Part shown: piece by piece, positions 18,080 through 28,083 of the stretch | Numbering within the stretch: position 1 is the stretch's first letter | Layout: every line of letters begins with the position of its first letter | Source of the DNA: an uncultured Acidobacteriia bacterium | Lineage (GTDB): Bacteria > Acidobacteriota > Terriglobia > Bryobacterales > Bryobacteraceae | Direction of reading: 5' to 3' | Length of the DNA stretch: 64,000 nt | Assembly (NCBI GenBank): GCA_903907865.1 | Contig: CAIVPR010000126.1 | Location: forward strand, 62,001-126,000 | Made by a program: the position numbers and the translations under genes | Notes under the pieces: generated by a model | The model's database searches: none | The model's input: only the letters and a program-made list of their open reading frames with translations | Told to the model about the DNA's origin: nothing

Positions 18080-19471
18080 CTACTGTGACACCGGAATCTT
18101 CACATCCTTCTCCCAGGCCCGCAGCTTCTCCAACATGCTTTTGACCCGCTCGGGTTCCTGGGCCGCCAGATTCTTCGTCTCGCTCTTGTCCGCCTCCAGA
18201 TTTGACAGCCAGAGCTTGTCCGCCACTGGATCCCCCGGAAACTGGGGCGGATTCACGATCAGCTTCCAATCGCCTTGCCGCACGGCCCGTTGGGTTTCGA
18301 AACTCCAGAAGAGGAATTCGTGGTCGCCCGATTCGCCCCGGAGCGTCGGCAGGAAGTTGCGCCCGTCGACGCCCTCCGGTGCCCTGCCGCCCGCCATCGC
18401 GACCAGGGTCGGCATCACATCCATCGTGATCATCGGCCTGTCCCAGACTTGGCCCGACTTCAGGAATCCGGGTGCCCGAAGGATTGCCGGTACGTGCATG
18501 CCGCCGTCGAACAACCCCTGCTTGTAGCCGCGGAAGGGCTCGTTGCTGCCGCCGTGATACGGCTTGCCGTCGCTGGATGCGCGGACTTCCCGAGTCGCGC
18601 CATTGTCGGCTTGGTAGTAGACGACCGTATTCTCCTCCAGCCCCTGCGCCTTCAACTGGTCGAGCAACATGCCAACCACGTCGTCCACCGCCGCCACCAT
18701 GGCGAGGTGCGTTCGGCGGTCGCGGTCCATGGTGACGGGGAAGCGGTCAAGGTATTTCTTTGGGGCCATCATGGAGTAGTGCGGTGCCCCGAAGGCGAGG
18801 TAGATCAGGAACGGTTCCCCTGCCTTCTGTTTGGCCAGATTCGCCGACGCCTCGCGCCCCAGCAACTCGGTCATGTAGTTGGGCTCCTCGAAGACCTCGG
18901 TGCGGTCGCGCCACAGGTCGTGGAAGATCTTGCCCGGATTGCCGCCAAGCTGGTAGTAGCGGTGGGAATAGGCATCCAGCCAGCCCGAATACCAGCCGAA
19001 AAAGCTGTCGAAGCCCTGGTTGTAAGGGCGGCTGGCCTCCTCGCTGCCGAGGTGCCACTTCCCGAACGCCGCCGTCTTGTAACCCAGAGCCTTGAGTTCG
19101 CGCGGCAACGTGGTTTCGCCCGCCCGCAGGCCTTTTACGTCCCACGTGGGTTCCGAAGGCAGCGCGCCCTTCACGCCCGCCCGGTCTGGGTACTTGCCCG
19201 TCATCAACGCGGCCCGCGACGCCGAGCAGATGGGCGCGTTCGAATACCACTGCGTGAAGCGGGTCCCGGACGCGGCCAGGCGGTCCAGGTTAGGCGTCCG
19301 GACTTCGGGGTGTTCGTAACATCCAACGTCGCCTATCCCTTGGTCGTCGGTCACAATCACGAGAAAATTCGGCTTGCGGCCTACCTGCGCCAACGCTGTC
19401 GTGGCCACTGAGGCCACTGGTGCCATCTTCAGGAACGTGCGTCTGTCGAGCCCTCTGCCGCTGAGTGACAT
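18080..19471 (-). CDS. Tat-exported sulfatase (arylsulfatase A/GALNS type)
   Basis: 463 residues. Twin-arginine leader DRRTFLKMAPVASVATTALAQ. Sulfatase fold: PNFLVIVTDDQGIGDVG (DD at about 42-43), type-I signature C-S-A-S-R with C82, GKWHLG, PHYSMMAPKKY, and YYQADNGATRE with the C-terminal metal-binding DN. The ICSASRAALMTG context resembles arylsulfatase A and N-acetylgalactosamine-6-sulfatase groups. Cleaves sulfate esters in the periplasm after conversion of C82 to formylglycine. It diverges from the oxidoreductase at 19494 with only 22 bp between start codons, so promoters must overlap or lie inside the genes. Confidence 0.92.
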   Translation of the reverse strand: MSLSGRGLDRRTFLKMAPVASVATTALAQVGRKPNFLVIVTDDQGIGDVGCYEHPEVRTPNLDRLAASGTRFTQWYSNAPICSASRAALMTGKYPDRAGVKGALPSEPTWDVKGLRAGETTLPRELKALGYKTAAFGKWHLGSEEASRPYNQGFDSFFGWYSGWLDAYSHRYYQLGGNPGKIFHDLWRDRTEVFEEPNYMTELLGREASANLAKQKAGEPFLIYLAFGAPHYSMMAPKKYLDRFPVTMDRDRRTHLAMVAAVDDVVGMLLDQLKAQGLEENTVVYYQADNGATREVRASSDGKPYHGGSNEPFRGYKQGLFDGGMHVPAILRAPGFLKSGQVWDRPMITMDVMPTLVAMAGGRAPEGVDGRNFLPTLRGESGDHEFLFWSFETQRAVRQGDWKLIVNPPQFPGDPVADKLWLSNLEADKSETKNLAAQEPERVKSMLEKLRAWEKDVKIPVSQ

Positions 19472-19493
19472 TCACGTATTATCATCCATCCAG

Positions 19494-20585
19494 ATGCCTT
19501 CACTCGTATCGGTCTCCCGACGGCAAATGCTCGCTGGCGCGGCGCTCATCGCGCAAGCGGTCCCGTCCATGGCTCAAGTCCGCCTCCCCCGCAAACTGCG
19601 CCTAGCCGTGCTGGGTCTTGAAGGCCACATCGCCGACGTTCTCGACGGACTCCCCCAGCTGCCCGACGTGGAACTGGTCGCCATCTCCGACGTCAGCGCC
19701 GCCCTGCGCACCACCGTCGCGAAGCGCCCCGAGGCCCGGACCGCCCGCCAGTATTCGGATCACCTCGAACTGCTGGACCGCGAGAAACCCGATATCGCCG
19801 CCCTCTGCGGCAACAACTTCGAAAGGCCCGCCATGATCCACGCCTGCGCCAGGCGCAAGATCGACGTGGTGGCCGAGAAGCCTCTCGCCAACACCCGGGC
19901 GCTGTTCGAGCAGGTGCGTAAAGATGTCGCCGATTCCGGCATCCACCTGACCATGATCATCTCGATGCGCTTCCTGCCGGAGTTCCAAGCGCTGCGCAAC
20001 ATCGTAGCATCGGGGGAGATCGGGGACGTGGTCCAAGTGACGGCGCAAAAATCCTACAAACTCGGCACCCGCCCCGACTGGATGAAGCACCGCAACACCT
20101 ACGGCGGCACGATCCCCTACATCGGCATTCACCTGGTGGACCTGATGCGCTTCACCACGGGGCGAGATCTGATCCACATGGCGTCCCACGAAACGCGACT
20201 CGGGCACCCCGAACTGGGCGAGATGGAGAACACCGCCGTCAGCATCTACCGGCTGGACAACGGCGGCAACGCGAGCTTCCACCTCGATTACTGCCGACCG
20301 GAGTCCGCCCCCGGGCATGGCGACGACCGTCTGCGGATCGCGGGGACGCGCGGGGTAGCCGAATATATTGAGAATGTGGGGGTGACGGTGATCGCGGAGG
20401 GCAAGCCGCCCCGCAAGGTCGACCCGCTGCCGCAGGCCAAGGCGTTCTTCGCCGACTGGCTGGAGAGCGTCCACAACGGGAAGCCGTCCGGTCTCCCTTT
20501 GGCCGACATCTACCGGGCGAACGAGATCGTCCTGGAGGCCCGCGACGCCGCAGACCAGTTCTCTCCTGCCAAGTACCTCGCCTAA
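19494..20585 (+). CDS. Gfo/Idh/MocA-family oxidoreductase 2
   Basis: 363 residues from ATG 19494; an in-frame TTG at 19374 lies inside the divergent sulfatase gene and adds no leader, whereas the chosen start gives a twin-arginine signal (SVSRRQMLAGAALIAQAVPSMAQ). Rossmann start LRLAVLGLEGHIADVLDGLP is slightly degenerate (G-L-E-G-H instead of GxGxxG). EKPLANTR carries the family Lys, and GGTIPYIGIHLVDLMRF resembles the catalytic GG-x5-H-xxD-LM motif. NAD(P)-dependent sugar or polyol oxidoreductase by family. Its close divergent partner is a sulfatase, suggesting a shared catabolic role. Confidence 0.88.
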   Translation: MPSLVSVSRRQMLAGAALIAQAVPSMAQVRLPRKLRLAVLGLEGHIADVLDGLPQLPDVELVAISDVSAALRTTVAKRPEARTARQYSDHLELLDREKPDIAALCGNNFERPAMIHACARRKIDVVAEKPLANTRALFEQVRKDVADSGIHLTMIISMRFLPEFQALRNIVASGEIGDVVQVTAQKSYKLGTRPDWMKHRNTYGGTIPYIGIHLVDLMRFTTGRDLIHMASHETRLGHPELGEMENTAVSIYRLDNGGNASFHLDYCRPESAPGHGDDRLRIAGTRGVAEYIENVGVTVIAEGKPPRKVDPLPQAKAFFADWLESVHNGKPSGLPLADIYRANEIVLEARDAADQFSPAKYLA

Positions 20586-20650
20586 ACGGCGGCTGCACAG
20601 AAAATGCTGCGCGGTGCGGCGACGGCCATCCAACTGCTACGTAGATTTCC

Positions 20651-22108
20651 ATGAGAATCGCCATCGCCGGATCGACTGGATACATCGGCGGGCGGCTCGT
20701 GCCCCGCCTCCTCGCAGACGGTCACCAAGTTCGATGCTTGGTGCGTGCGCCCGGCAAGTTAAATGACCGCCCTTGGGCCTCGTCGGCAAACGTGGAGATC
20801 CTCCAGTCGAACTTGTCCGACACGGACGCCCTCGCCGGCCAACTCGCCGGCTGCAGTGTCGCCTACTACTTGGTGCACTCCATGATGTCGGCGGAGGGCG
20901 ACTATTCCATCCAAGACCGCAACCTTGCCTTTGACTTCGCCACGGCGGCTCGCAAGGCAAGCGTGGAACGGATCATCTACCTCGGAGGGTTGGGGGAGAC
21001 CGGCCCCAACCTGAGCGAACATCTGGCGTCGCGACGGGAGGTGGAAACGGCCCTCGGCTCGACGGGGGTGCCGGTCACGGTTCTCCGGGCGGCCATGATT
21101 ATCGGCTCGGGCTCCGCCTCCTTCGAAATCCTGCGCTATCTGGTGGAGCGGCTGCCGGTCATGGTTACGCCCAAATGGATTTCCACGCCTTGCCAGCCGA
21201 TCGCGGTGGAAAACGTGGTCGCGTACTTGGCGGGATGCCTAAACGTACCGGAAACCACCGGACAGACCTTCGACATCGGCGGGCCCGACGCACCTTGTTA
21301 CCGCGAGATCATGCGGATCATGGCGGAGGAACTGCACCTACGCCGACGCTGTATCATCCCCGTGCCGGTGCTGACACCCAGGCTGAGTTCGTGGTGGATC
21401 CAACTGGTTACCCCTTTGAGCAACGCCATTGCGCGTCCGTTGGCCGAAGGCCTCAAGAATCCCGTGGTTTGTCGCGACATGCGCATCCGTTCGCTCATTC
21501 CTCAGGACCTGTTGGATGTCCGCCATGCCATCCGCGCCGCCCTGCAGCAACTGAACAGCAACCAGATCGAGACAAACTGGTCGATGGCGGGTAAGATCCC
21601 CGGCGACCCGGACTGGGCTGGCGGCACCGTTTTCCGCGATAGCCGCAACATAACGATCAACGCCCCGGCGTGGGCCGTTTTCCGGGCCGTGTGCCGGGTA
21701 GGCGGCGGGCACGGCTGGTATGCCGGCGACTGGCTGTGGAAGATCCGGGGCTGGCTGGATCTGCTGGTCGGGGGGCCGGGACTGCGACGGGGTCGGCGCG
21801 ATCCCGAGATGGTCCAATTCGGCGAAGCACTCGATTTCTGGCGGGTGGTGGGCCTGGATCGGGACAGGCGACTGGCCCTTAGGGCCGAAATGAAGGTTCC
21901 CGGCGAGGCGATGCTGGAATTTACGATGGTGCCCTCGCCCCCGGACCGGTGCACCCTGACGCAGACAGCCTTGTTCAAGCCACGGGGCCTGTTCGGATTG
22001 GTCTATTGGTACTCGGTGGTTCCGTTGCACAACTACGTTTTCAGCGGCATGTTGGCGGGTATCCAGCGCGAGGCGCTCAGGATCGCGGCCGTCGGACATG
22101 CGGCCTGA
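20651..22108 (+). CDS. YbjT-like NAD(P)-binding protein with DUF2867 domain
   Basis: 485 residues, two parts. Residues 1-290 are an atypical short-chain dehydrogenase/NmrA-like Rossmann domain (MRIAIAGSTGYIGGRLV; YLVHSM; ERIIYLGGLGETG; TVLRAAMIIGSGSASFE). Residues 310-485 match DUF2867 (WSMAGKIPGDPDWAGG ... PSPPDRCTLTQTALFKPRGLFGLVYWY), a START-like fold. The same fusion occurs in E. coli YbjT and related proteins of unknown enzymatic role. No membrane segment is certain. It converges on recN, with 30 bp between stop codons. Confidence 0.88.
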   Translation: MRIAIAGSTGYIGGRLVPRLLADGHQVRCLVRAPGKLNDRPWASSANVEILQSNLSDTDALAGQLAGCSVAYYLVHSMMSAEGDYSIQDRNLAFDFATAARKASVERIIYLGGLGETGPNLSEHLASRREVETALGSTGVPVTVLRAAMIIGSGSASFEILRYLVERLPVMVTPKWISTPCQPIAVENVVAYLAGCLNVPETTGQTFDIGGPDAPCYREIMRIMAEELHLRRRCIIPVPVLTPRLSSWWIQLVTPLSNAIARPLAEGLKNPVVCRDMRIRSLIPQDLLDVRHAIRAALQQLNSNQIETNWSMAGKIPGDPDWAGGTVFRDSRNITINAPAWAVFRAVCRVGGGHGWYAGDWLWKIRGWLDLLVGGPGLRRGRRDPEMVQFGEALDFWRVVGLDRDRRLALRAEMKVPGEAMLEFTMVPSPPDRCTLTQTALFKPRGLFGLVYWYSVVPLHNYVFSGMLAGIQREALRIAAVGHAA

Positions 22109-22138
22109 ATGCACGCGACGGGCTTTTGTTCGAGCTAT

Positions 22139-23809
22139 CTACGCCCGGGCCGCCCGCACCAACTCCTCGGCATTCCGGATCGCTTCAGGTGTCAGCGTCT
22201 GCCCGCTGAGCATCCGTCCAATCTCCTCGGTGCTTGCCTTGGGACCCAATTCCTCGATCTCCGAAACCGTACGCCCACCCCGCTCGAACTTGCCCACGCG
22301 GTAGTGGTGGTCGGCGAAACAGGTGATTTGGGCCAAGTGGGTCACGCAGATGACCTGGTTTTCCGCGGCCAGCTTCTTCAAGCGCCGCGCCACACCTTCC
22401 GCCGCCCGTCCGCCAATCCCCGTGTCGATCTCGTCGAAAACCAGCGTCCGCTGTACCGTCCCAGCCGACCTCGTCCCCACCAAGCAGGTTTTGAGAGCCA
22501 GCGCGATCCGCGACAACTCGCCGCCCGACGCGATCTTCTCCATCGCTTTCGGCTCCTCGCCCGCGTTCGGGGATACCAAGAAAAGCACTTTGTCGGCCCC
22601 GGTTTCCGACCAATCCGTCTGCTGAACGGCGATTCGAAACACCGTACGGTCCATGGCAAGGGGCTTCAATTCCTCTTCCACCCTTCGACCCAACTCCGCA
22701 GCCTTTGCCTGCCGGAGTTCGCTCAAGGCTTGGGATGCGGCGGCGTAGTGCAAGCTTGCCGAGACCAGGTCCCGCCGCAATGATTCCAACCGTTCCCCGG
22801 AGTTCTCCACCTCGCTGATCTTCCGCGTCACATCGGCTAGGAAGTCGAGGATCTCGGCGACCCCGGTGCCGTACTTCCGCTTCATCTTCTCGATGGCTGC
22901 GAGCCGGTTTTCGATTTCCTCCAGCCTTGCGGGATTCGCCTCGACACGGCCCAGGTAATCACGCAGTGTGTAGGCGACGTCCTGGATTGCGATCAGCGCG
23001 GGTTCCAGAGCCTGGCGCACCGGCAACATGCTGTCGTCGATCTTCGCCAACTCGTCCAGCTTCTTGGCGACTGTCCGCGCGACCGGCCACACCGCGCCAG
23101 GATCCTCGTACAGCGACGCCCAAGCAGCCCCGGCCAACTCCAGCAGCTTGCCCGAGTTCTGCTGCACGCGCCGCTCGGCATCCAGTTCCGCATCTTCGCC
23201 CACCCGCAATCCGGCCGATTCGATTTCCTTGCGCTGGAAGGTCCACAGGTCCAGCAGCCTCGTCTTTTCACGCGAGGCTGATTCCAGTTCGGCGATCTCG
23301 TCGGCTATCTTCTTCCACGCCGAGAAAAGGTCGCGGACCTTGGCGCGCTGCGGGCGGGCTCCGGCAAAAGCGTCCAGCAGCGCCAATTGGGAAACCGGGT
23401 CAAAGAGAAGTTGCTGGTCGTGCTGGCCGTGGATGTCGCCCAAGTGGGCTGCCAGATCCTTCAACAGCGCGACGGTGGCCGGACGGTTGTTGACGTAGAC
23501 CCGGCTCTTGCCGCTCGAGAGGATCTCCCGCTCCAGCAGCAAGTCTGCGCCGTCGCAGTCCAATCCGGCTTCCAACAGCACTTTGGCTGCGCGTTCGCCC
23601 ACTTCGAACACGCCGGAAATGCGTGCCTTTTCCGATCCCGACCGGATCATGTCTGCCGAAGACCGCCCGCCCAACAGCAGGCCGAGCGCGTCAACGACAA
23701 TCGATTTCCCGCTCCCCGTTTCGCCCGTGAGCAGGTTCAAACCGGAGTGGAAGCGCACCCGGATGCGGTCCACAACGGCATAATTCTCCACCGCCAACTC
23801 TAGCAGCAC
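22139..23809 (-). CDS. recN: DNA repair protein RecN
   Basis: 556 residues from GTG 23807-23809; the frame is open for 89 codons further upstream but RecN homology begins exactly at LLELAVENYAVVDRIRVRF. SMC-like architecture: Walker A GETGSGKS (about 31-38), a long central coiled coil (about 150-360), ABC signature region ASGGELSRIALALK and Walker B TLVFDEIDTGIGG, then VTHLAQI. RecN is a cytoplasmic ATPase that holds broken DNA ends together during recombinational repair, normally within the SOS response. No clear LexA box was recognised upstream. Length is typical of the family (about 550). Confidence 0.95.
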   Translation of the reverse strand: MLLELAVENYAVVDRIRVRFHSGLNLLTGETGSGKSIVVDALGLLLGGRSSADMIRSGSEKARISGVFEVGERAAKVLLEAGLDCDGADLLLEREILSSGKSRVYVNNRPATVALLKDLAAHLGDIHGQHDQQLLFDPVSQLALLDAFAGARPQRAKVRDLFSAWKKIADEIAELESASREKTRLLDLWTFQRKEIESAGLRVGEDAELDAERRVQQNSGKLLELAGAAWASLYEDPGAVWPVARTVAKKLDELAKIDDSMLPVRQALEPALIAIQDVAYTLRDYLGRVEANPARLEEIENRLAAIEKMKRKYGTGVAEILDFLADVTRKISEVENSGERLESLRRDLVSASLHYAAASQALSELRQAKAAELGRRVEEELKPLAMDRTVFRIAVQQTDWSETGADKVLFLVSPNAGEEPKAMEKIASGGELSRIALALKTCLVGTRSAGTVQRTLVFDEIDTGIGGRAAEGVARRLKKLAAENQVICVTHLAQITCFADHHYRVGKFERGGRTVSEIEELGPKASTEEIGRMLSGQTLTPEAIRNAEELVRAARA

Positions 23810-23968
23810 TCGTTCCCAATTATAGTGGGCGGGGATCGGCCGGGGAAATCGACGGTGGCACGGCAATGTCCGGAGTTTCGATTTGAATGTCCTTGCGGGA
23901 GATGGACGCAGCAGGTGCGGTTGATGGAGAGACACCTGAGACCACGTGCCTTCATACACTGGCAATAG

Positions 23969-24685
23969 ATGAAACGGTATACGGTCTTCGTCGCCCGGCT
24001 CTCCTTGGCCTCGCTCTTGTCGGGCACCTTTGTCGTTGGCGTGGGGGCGGGACATTCGCCGTTCGAACGCGCGCACGCGGTAGTTGGGGTGCTTCTGGTT
24101 TATGCCGTGCTCGGCTTGGTGCTGTTCGCGCTCAAGGAGCGGCGCTTGCGGAGCGAGGCGGGCGTTGCGATGATTCTGGCGTTGCTGGAGTTGGTCCCCG
24201 CGTCGCCGATGCTACATGGGGTGGTGTCGCCGTTCCTGTTCACGTCCCTCGCCTGGGCCGCGCTCGCGGCGTCGAAGTTTGAAAGCGGAGAAGCGATTGC
24301 GTTCCCGGGGGCGGCCTTCGTCCTACCCGCGTTGCTGGCGATTCCCATCGCATATGGGGTCGCCTACCGCCACCAGGCCGCCGGGATGACCGAACACGTC
24401 GGGTCCGCGATGCTGGTCGCGGGCACGGTTCTGATCGCGGCGTATGTTCTGCAGCATCAACACCCCGAAAACCGGAACCTGCTGTCCTCCTGCAATGTTG
24501 TGATGGTAGCCGCCGTGTTCCAAGTAGTGCTCGGAATGAGCGCACTGGTGATCCGGTTGCTGGAATTGGAGGACGGGATCTACCTGGCCGTCGCGCGCGC
24601 AATCCATATTGCCGGAGCGGCACCCCTGCTTGCAGCCACGGTCATCTTGGCCTCGCAGTACCGGCAACGAGTGCCCGCGGAATAA
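23969..24685 (+). CDS. Multi-pass membrane protein, possibly CtaA-like
   Basis: 238 residues with about seven hydrophobic helices (SLASLLSGTFVVGVG, VVGVLLVYAVLGLVLFA, AAFVLPALLAIPIAYGVAY, VGSAMLVAGTVLIAAYVL, VVMVAAVFQVVLGMSAL, AAPLLAATVILAS). Helix-edge histidines occur at H29, H36, in TEHVG, and in RAIHIAGAAPLL. This even spacing of His and the HIAGAAPLL segment recall haem A synthase (CtaA/Cox15) half-repeats, but neighbours are not oxidase genes and the match is weak. It is monocistronic, diverging from recN. Confidence 0.6.
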   Translation: MKRYTVFVARLSLASLLSGTFVVGVGAGHSPFERAHAVVGVLLVYAVLGLVLFALKERRLRSEAGVAMILALLELVPASPMLHGVVSPFLFTSLAWAALAASKFESGEAIAFPGAAFVLPALLAIPIAYGVAYRHQAAGMTEHVGSAMLVAGTVLIAAYVLQHQHPENRNLLSSCNVVMVAAVFQVVLGMSALVIRLLELEDGIYLAVARAIHIAGAAPLLAATVILASQYRQRVPAE

Positions 24686-24760
24686 TTTTCGGGCCGGCCA
24701 ACACATCGGCACCGGTTTCGATATAGAATTGTTCCCCAGATACCCTTATCGGGAAGGTCC

Positions 24761-27700
24761 ATGTCGATGCCGTCCACCAGAAACCCCATTTGCCTCTTAG
24801 CCGCACTGCTGCTCCCGTTTGGCCTCTACGCCCAGGCCGTCTCGATCGCCTCGGTAACCGGTCGCGTCACCGATGACCAAGGTGCCACCATGGCCGGAGC
24901 CCAGATCAAGATGGTCGGTATCGAGACCGGCTCCGTCGCGAACGCCACCAGCAATGCCGACGGCATGTACACGCTCCCCAGCCTGCCCATCGGTGCCTAC
25001 ACGCTGGAGGCGACGTTCGCCGGATTCCAGACGTACGTCCAGAACGGAATCGTCCTGCGCGTCGGCGACCAGGTCCAGATCAACGTCCCGATGAAGGTCG
25101 GCAACGTCACCGAGCGCGTCGAAGTCACGGCGAACGCGGCCATGATTCAGACTCAGGCGAGTACCATCTCGCAAGTCGTTGACCAGCAACGCATCGTCGA
25201 CCTGCCCCTGAACGGGCGCGACCCGACGCAGCTCATCACCATCTCCGGGGCATCGATCAACCACGCCGACGGCACCAACACCGGCAGCAAGAGCTTCTTC
25301 AGCTCCCAATCGATCTCGATCGCGGGCAGCGCGGGCAACGCCACCAACTACCTGCTCGACGGCGGCGACAATAACGACAGCTTCACCAACGTCAACATGC
25401 CGTTTCCCTTCCCTGATGCACTACAGGAATTCAGCGTCGAGACCAGCACCCTGCCAGCGCGCAACGGCCTGCACCCCGGCGGCGTGGTCAACGCCGTCAC
25501 CAAGTCCGGCACCAACACGATGCACGGCGGCCTGTTCGAGTTCATCCGCAACGGCAGCGCCAATGCCATCAACTACTTCGCGCCGCGCCAGGACAGCCTG
25601 AAGCGCAACCAGTTCGGCGGCATCATCGGAGGCAAGATCCTCCGCGACCGGCTCTTCTTCTTCGGCGGCTTCCAGCAATCAAACATCCGCCAGGACCCGT
25701 CCTCCAGCACCGCTTTCGTCCCCACGGCAGCAGCGCTCACGGGCGATTTCAGCGTACTCGACGGGGCTGGTTGCCAGTCGAATAAACAAACCCGCACCAT
25801 CCTCGACCCCACGACCGGCCAGGCCATTCCGGGCCAGAAAATCGCCGTGAGCCGGTTCGACCCGGCGTCGGTGGCGCTGGCCAAGTACCTGCCAAGCAAC
25901 ACCGACGCTTGCGGCAAGACCTCGTACGGCATTCCAGTGCAGTCCAACGAGGCGCAATACGTGGCGCGCGTGGACTGGGTGATCAACTCCAAGCAGTCGC
26001 TCTACGGTCGCTATTTCGCCGACAAGTACCACCTCGCGGCCTTCTTCGACCCCCACGACATCATCGTCACCACCGTTTCCGGCAACGAGGAACTAGCCCA
26101 GACCTTCGTGCTCGGCCACACTTACACGCTGAATCCCTCCACCGTCAACTCCTTCCACTTCACCGTGGGACGCCGCCGGGACGACCGCGGGCCCAACGAA
26201 GCCGGGGTCAACACCGCGTCGCTGGGGATCTCGAACCTGTACCAGGGCACGAAGGACTTCATGCAGATCGCGGTCAACAACGGCGGCTTCTCCGTCGGCT
26301 GCGGCACCTGCGCTTTAGGCAGTTTCAACATCACGAGCTTCCAGGAAGCCGACGACATCGATATCATCCGCGGCAAACACCAGATCGCGCTCGGCGTCGA
26401 CGTCCTGCGTACCCGCGATACCCAGAACAACCACTACCAGGACAACGGCGTCTTCAACTTCTCCGGCCAGTACAGCAACGACCCGCTGCTGGACTTCATG
26501 CTCGGCAAGATGAACTCCTTCAGCCAGAGCGGTCCGCAGTTGAACGACCTGCGCCAGACCGTAATCGGGGCCTACGTCCAGGACACTTTCCACGTGACCT
26601 CGCGCTTCGTCGTCAACTACGGACTGCGCTGGGAGCCGATGCTGCCCGAGTACGACCACTTCAACCGCGGCAGCACCTTCTCGCGCGCCGCTTTCGACAA
26701 GAACCAGCCCAGCCAAGTTTACGTGAACGCACCCGTCGGGTCGCTGTTCTACGGCGACCCCGGCATCCCCAACTCGTTCACCGCGAGGCGCTGGAACGAC
26801 TATTCGCCGCGCCTCGGCATGGTCTACAATCCCGACGGCAACGGCCACACCACGATCCGGACCGGCATCGCGATGCTCTACGATTCGGTCGCCACGTTCG
26901 TCCCGTACCGGATGGTGGCACAGAATCCGCCCTTCGGCCCGCAAGTCACCAACACGAACGGCCCATACCAGTTCAGCAATCCGTGGAGCACCGTGCCCGG
27001 CGGCAATCCGTTCCCGCTGCCAGCGCCGGGCAAAAACATCGCGTTCCCGCCCGCCAACGCCGAGGTCTTCCTGCCGCCCAGCATCAAGCCGCCAAACGTG
27101 ATCACTTGGAACGCCGCCCTTCAGCATCGGCTGGCCGACAACTGGGTCCTGTCCGTGACCTATCTCGGCAACAAGACGGCGCACCTATGGATCGGCAACG
27201 AGACCAACCCGGCGGTCTTCATCCCCGGAACCTGCGCGGGCAAGGCGTGCTCCAGCACCAGCAATACCCAGGCACGTCGTGTACTGACGCTGGCCAATCC
27301 GACTGCTGGCCAGTACTACTCTTCAATGACGGTTGCCGACGACGGTACCAGCGCCAACTACAACGGCCTGCTGACGTCAATCGAACACCGGTTCTCGCAC
27401 AACTATACGATTCTGGCGAACTACACTTGGTCCAAATGCCTCGGCATCGCCCCGGTGACCTCGCTGGGGACCGGTGTAGTGCAGGATCCGAACAATGTCC
27501 GGGGCGACTACGGGCCGTGCAGCTACGACGCCAAGCACCTCTTCAATTTGAGCGCGGTCTACGTGAGCCAGTTCTCGCGGGGTGGTCGCATCGCGTCGGC
27601 GCTGCTGAGCCACTGGAACATCGCGCCTCTGGTGCGCTACCAGAGCGGCTTGGCGGTGAATCCGACTGCGGGCAAGGACAATTCTTTGACCGGCGTTGGC

Positions 27701-28060
27701 CAGGACCGTCCGAACGTGATTTCGAGCGTCGCCTACACCGGTGCCGCGCATGGCAAGGTTTACCAGTACATCAGCCCCGGCCTGTTCGCGCCAAATTCGT
27801 TGGCTGTGCCGGGGCTCTTCGGCAACGCGGGCCACAACAGCCTGCGGGGACCGGGCTACTTCGACGTCGACTTGGCACTCAGCCGCGAGTTCCGTTTGCG
27901 GGAGCGGCTAGTGCTGCACGTCCGTGCCGAGGGCTTCAACGTGTTGAACCATCCGAACTTCAACCTTCCGGTGGCCAACATCTCCTCGGCGAACTTCGGG
28001 CAGATAACGTCGGCCAGCGACCCTCGTATCTTGCAGGCTTCGATGAAGCTGACCTTTTAG
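24761..28060 (+). CDS. Oar-type TonB-dependent receptor 3
   Basis: 1099 residues. Signal peptide CLLAALLLPFGLYAQA, CarboxypepD_reg domain at about 28-105 (ASVTGRVTDDQGATMAG ... IGAYTLEATFAGF), plug with VVDQQRIVDLPLNGRDPTQL and NYLLDGGDNNDSF, barrel ending LQASMKLTF. The V-V-D-Q-Q-R-I-V-D-L-P-L-N-G-R motif is the most typical of acidobacterial Oar-like receptors. Imports a TonB-dependent substrate; no glycan enzyme sits next to it, unlike receptor 1. The dihydrouridine synthase gene begins 23 bp downstream, possibly by read-through. Confidence 0.9.
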   Translation: MSMPSTRNPICLLAALLLPFGLYAQAVSIASVTGRVTDDQGATMAGAQIKMVGIETGSVANATSNADGMYTLPSLPIGAYTLEATFAGFQTYVQNGIVLRVGDQVQINVPMKVGNVTERVEVTANAAMIQTQASTISQVVDQQRIVDLPLNGRDPTQLITISGASINHADGTNTGSKSFFSSQSISIAGSAGNATNYLLDGGDNNDSFTNVNMPFPFPDALQEFSVETSTLPARNGLHPGGVVNAVTKSGTNTMHGGLFEFIRNGSANAINYFAPRQDSLKRNQFGGIIGGKILRDRLFFFGGFQQSNIRQDPSSSTAFVPTAAALTGDFSVLDGAGCQSNKQTRTILDPTTGQAIPGQKIAVSRFDPASVALAKYLPSNTDACGKTSYGIPVQSNEAQYVARVDWVINSKQSLYGRYFADKYHLAAFFDPHDIIVTTVSGNEELAQTFVLGHTYTLNPSTVNSFHFTVGRRRDDRGPNEAGVNTASLGISNLYQGTKDFMQIAVNNGGFSVGCGTCALGSFNITSFQEADDIDIIRGKHQIALGVDVLRTRDTQNNHYQDNGVFNFSGQYSNDPLLDFMLGKMNSFSQSGPQLNDLRQTVIGAYVQDTFHVTSRFVVNYGLRWEPMLPEYDHFNRGSTFSRAAFDKNQPSQVYVNAPVGSLFYGDPGIPNSFTARRWNDYSPRLGMVYNPDGNGHTTIRTGIAMLYDSVATFVPYRMVAQNPPFGPQVTNTNGPYQFSNPWSTVPGGNPFPLPAPGKNIAFPPANAEVFLPPSIKPPNVITWNAALQHRLADNWVLSVTYLGNKTAHLWIGNETNPAVFIPGTCAGKACSSTSNTQARRVLTLANPTAGQYYSSMTVADDGTSANYNGLLTSIEHRFSHNYTILANYTWSKCLGIAPVTSLGTGVVQDPNNVRGDYGPCSYDAKHLFNLSAVYVSQFSRGGRIASALLSHWNIAPLVRYQSGLAVNPTAGKDNSLTGVGQDRPNVISSVAYTGAAHGKVYQYISPGLFAPNSLAVPGLFGNAGHNSLRGPGYFDVDLALSREFRLRERLVLHVRAEGFNVLNHPNFNLPVANISSANFGQITSASDPRILQASMKLTF

Positions 28061-28083
28061 GCACTGCAACGCTAAACTGGAAG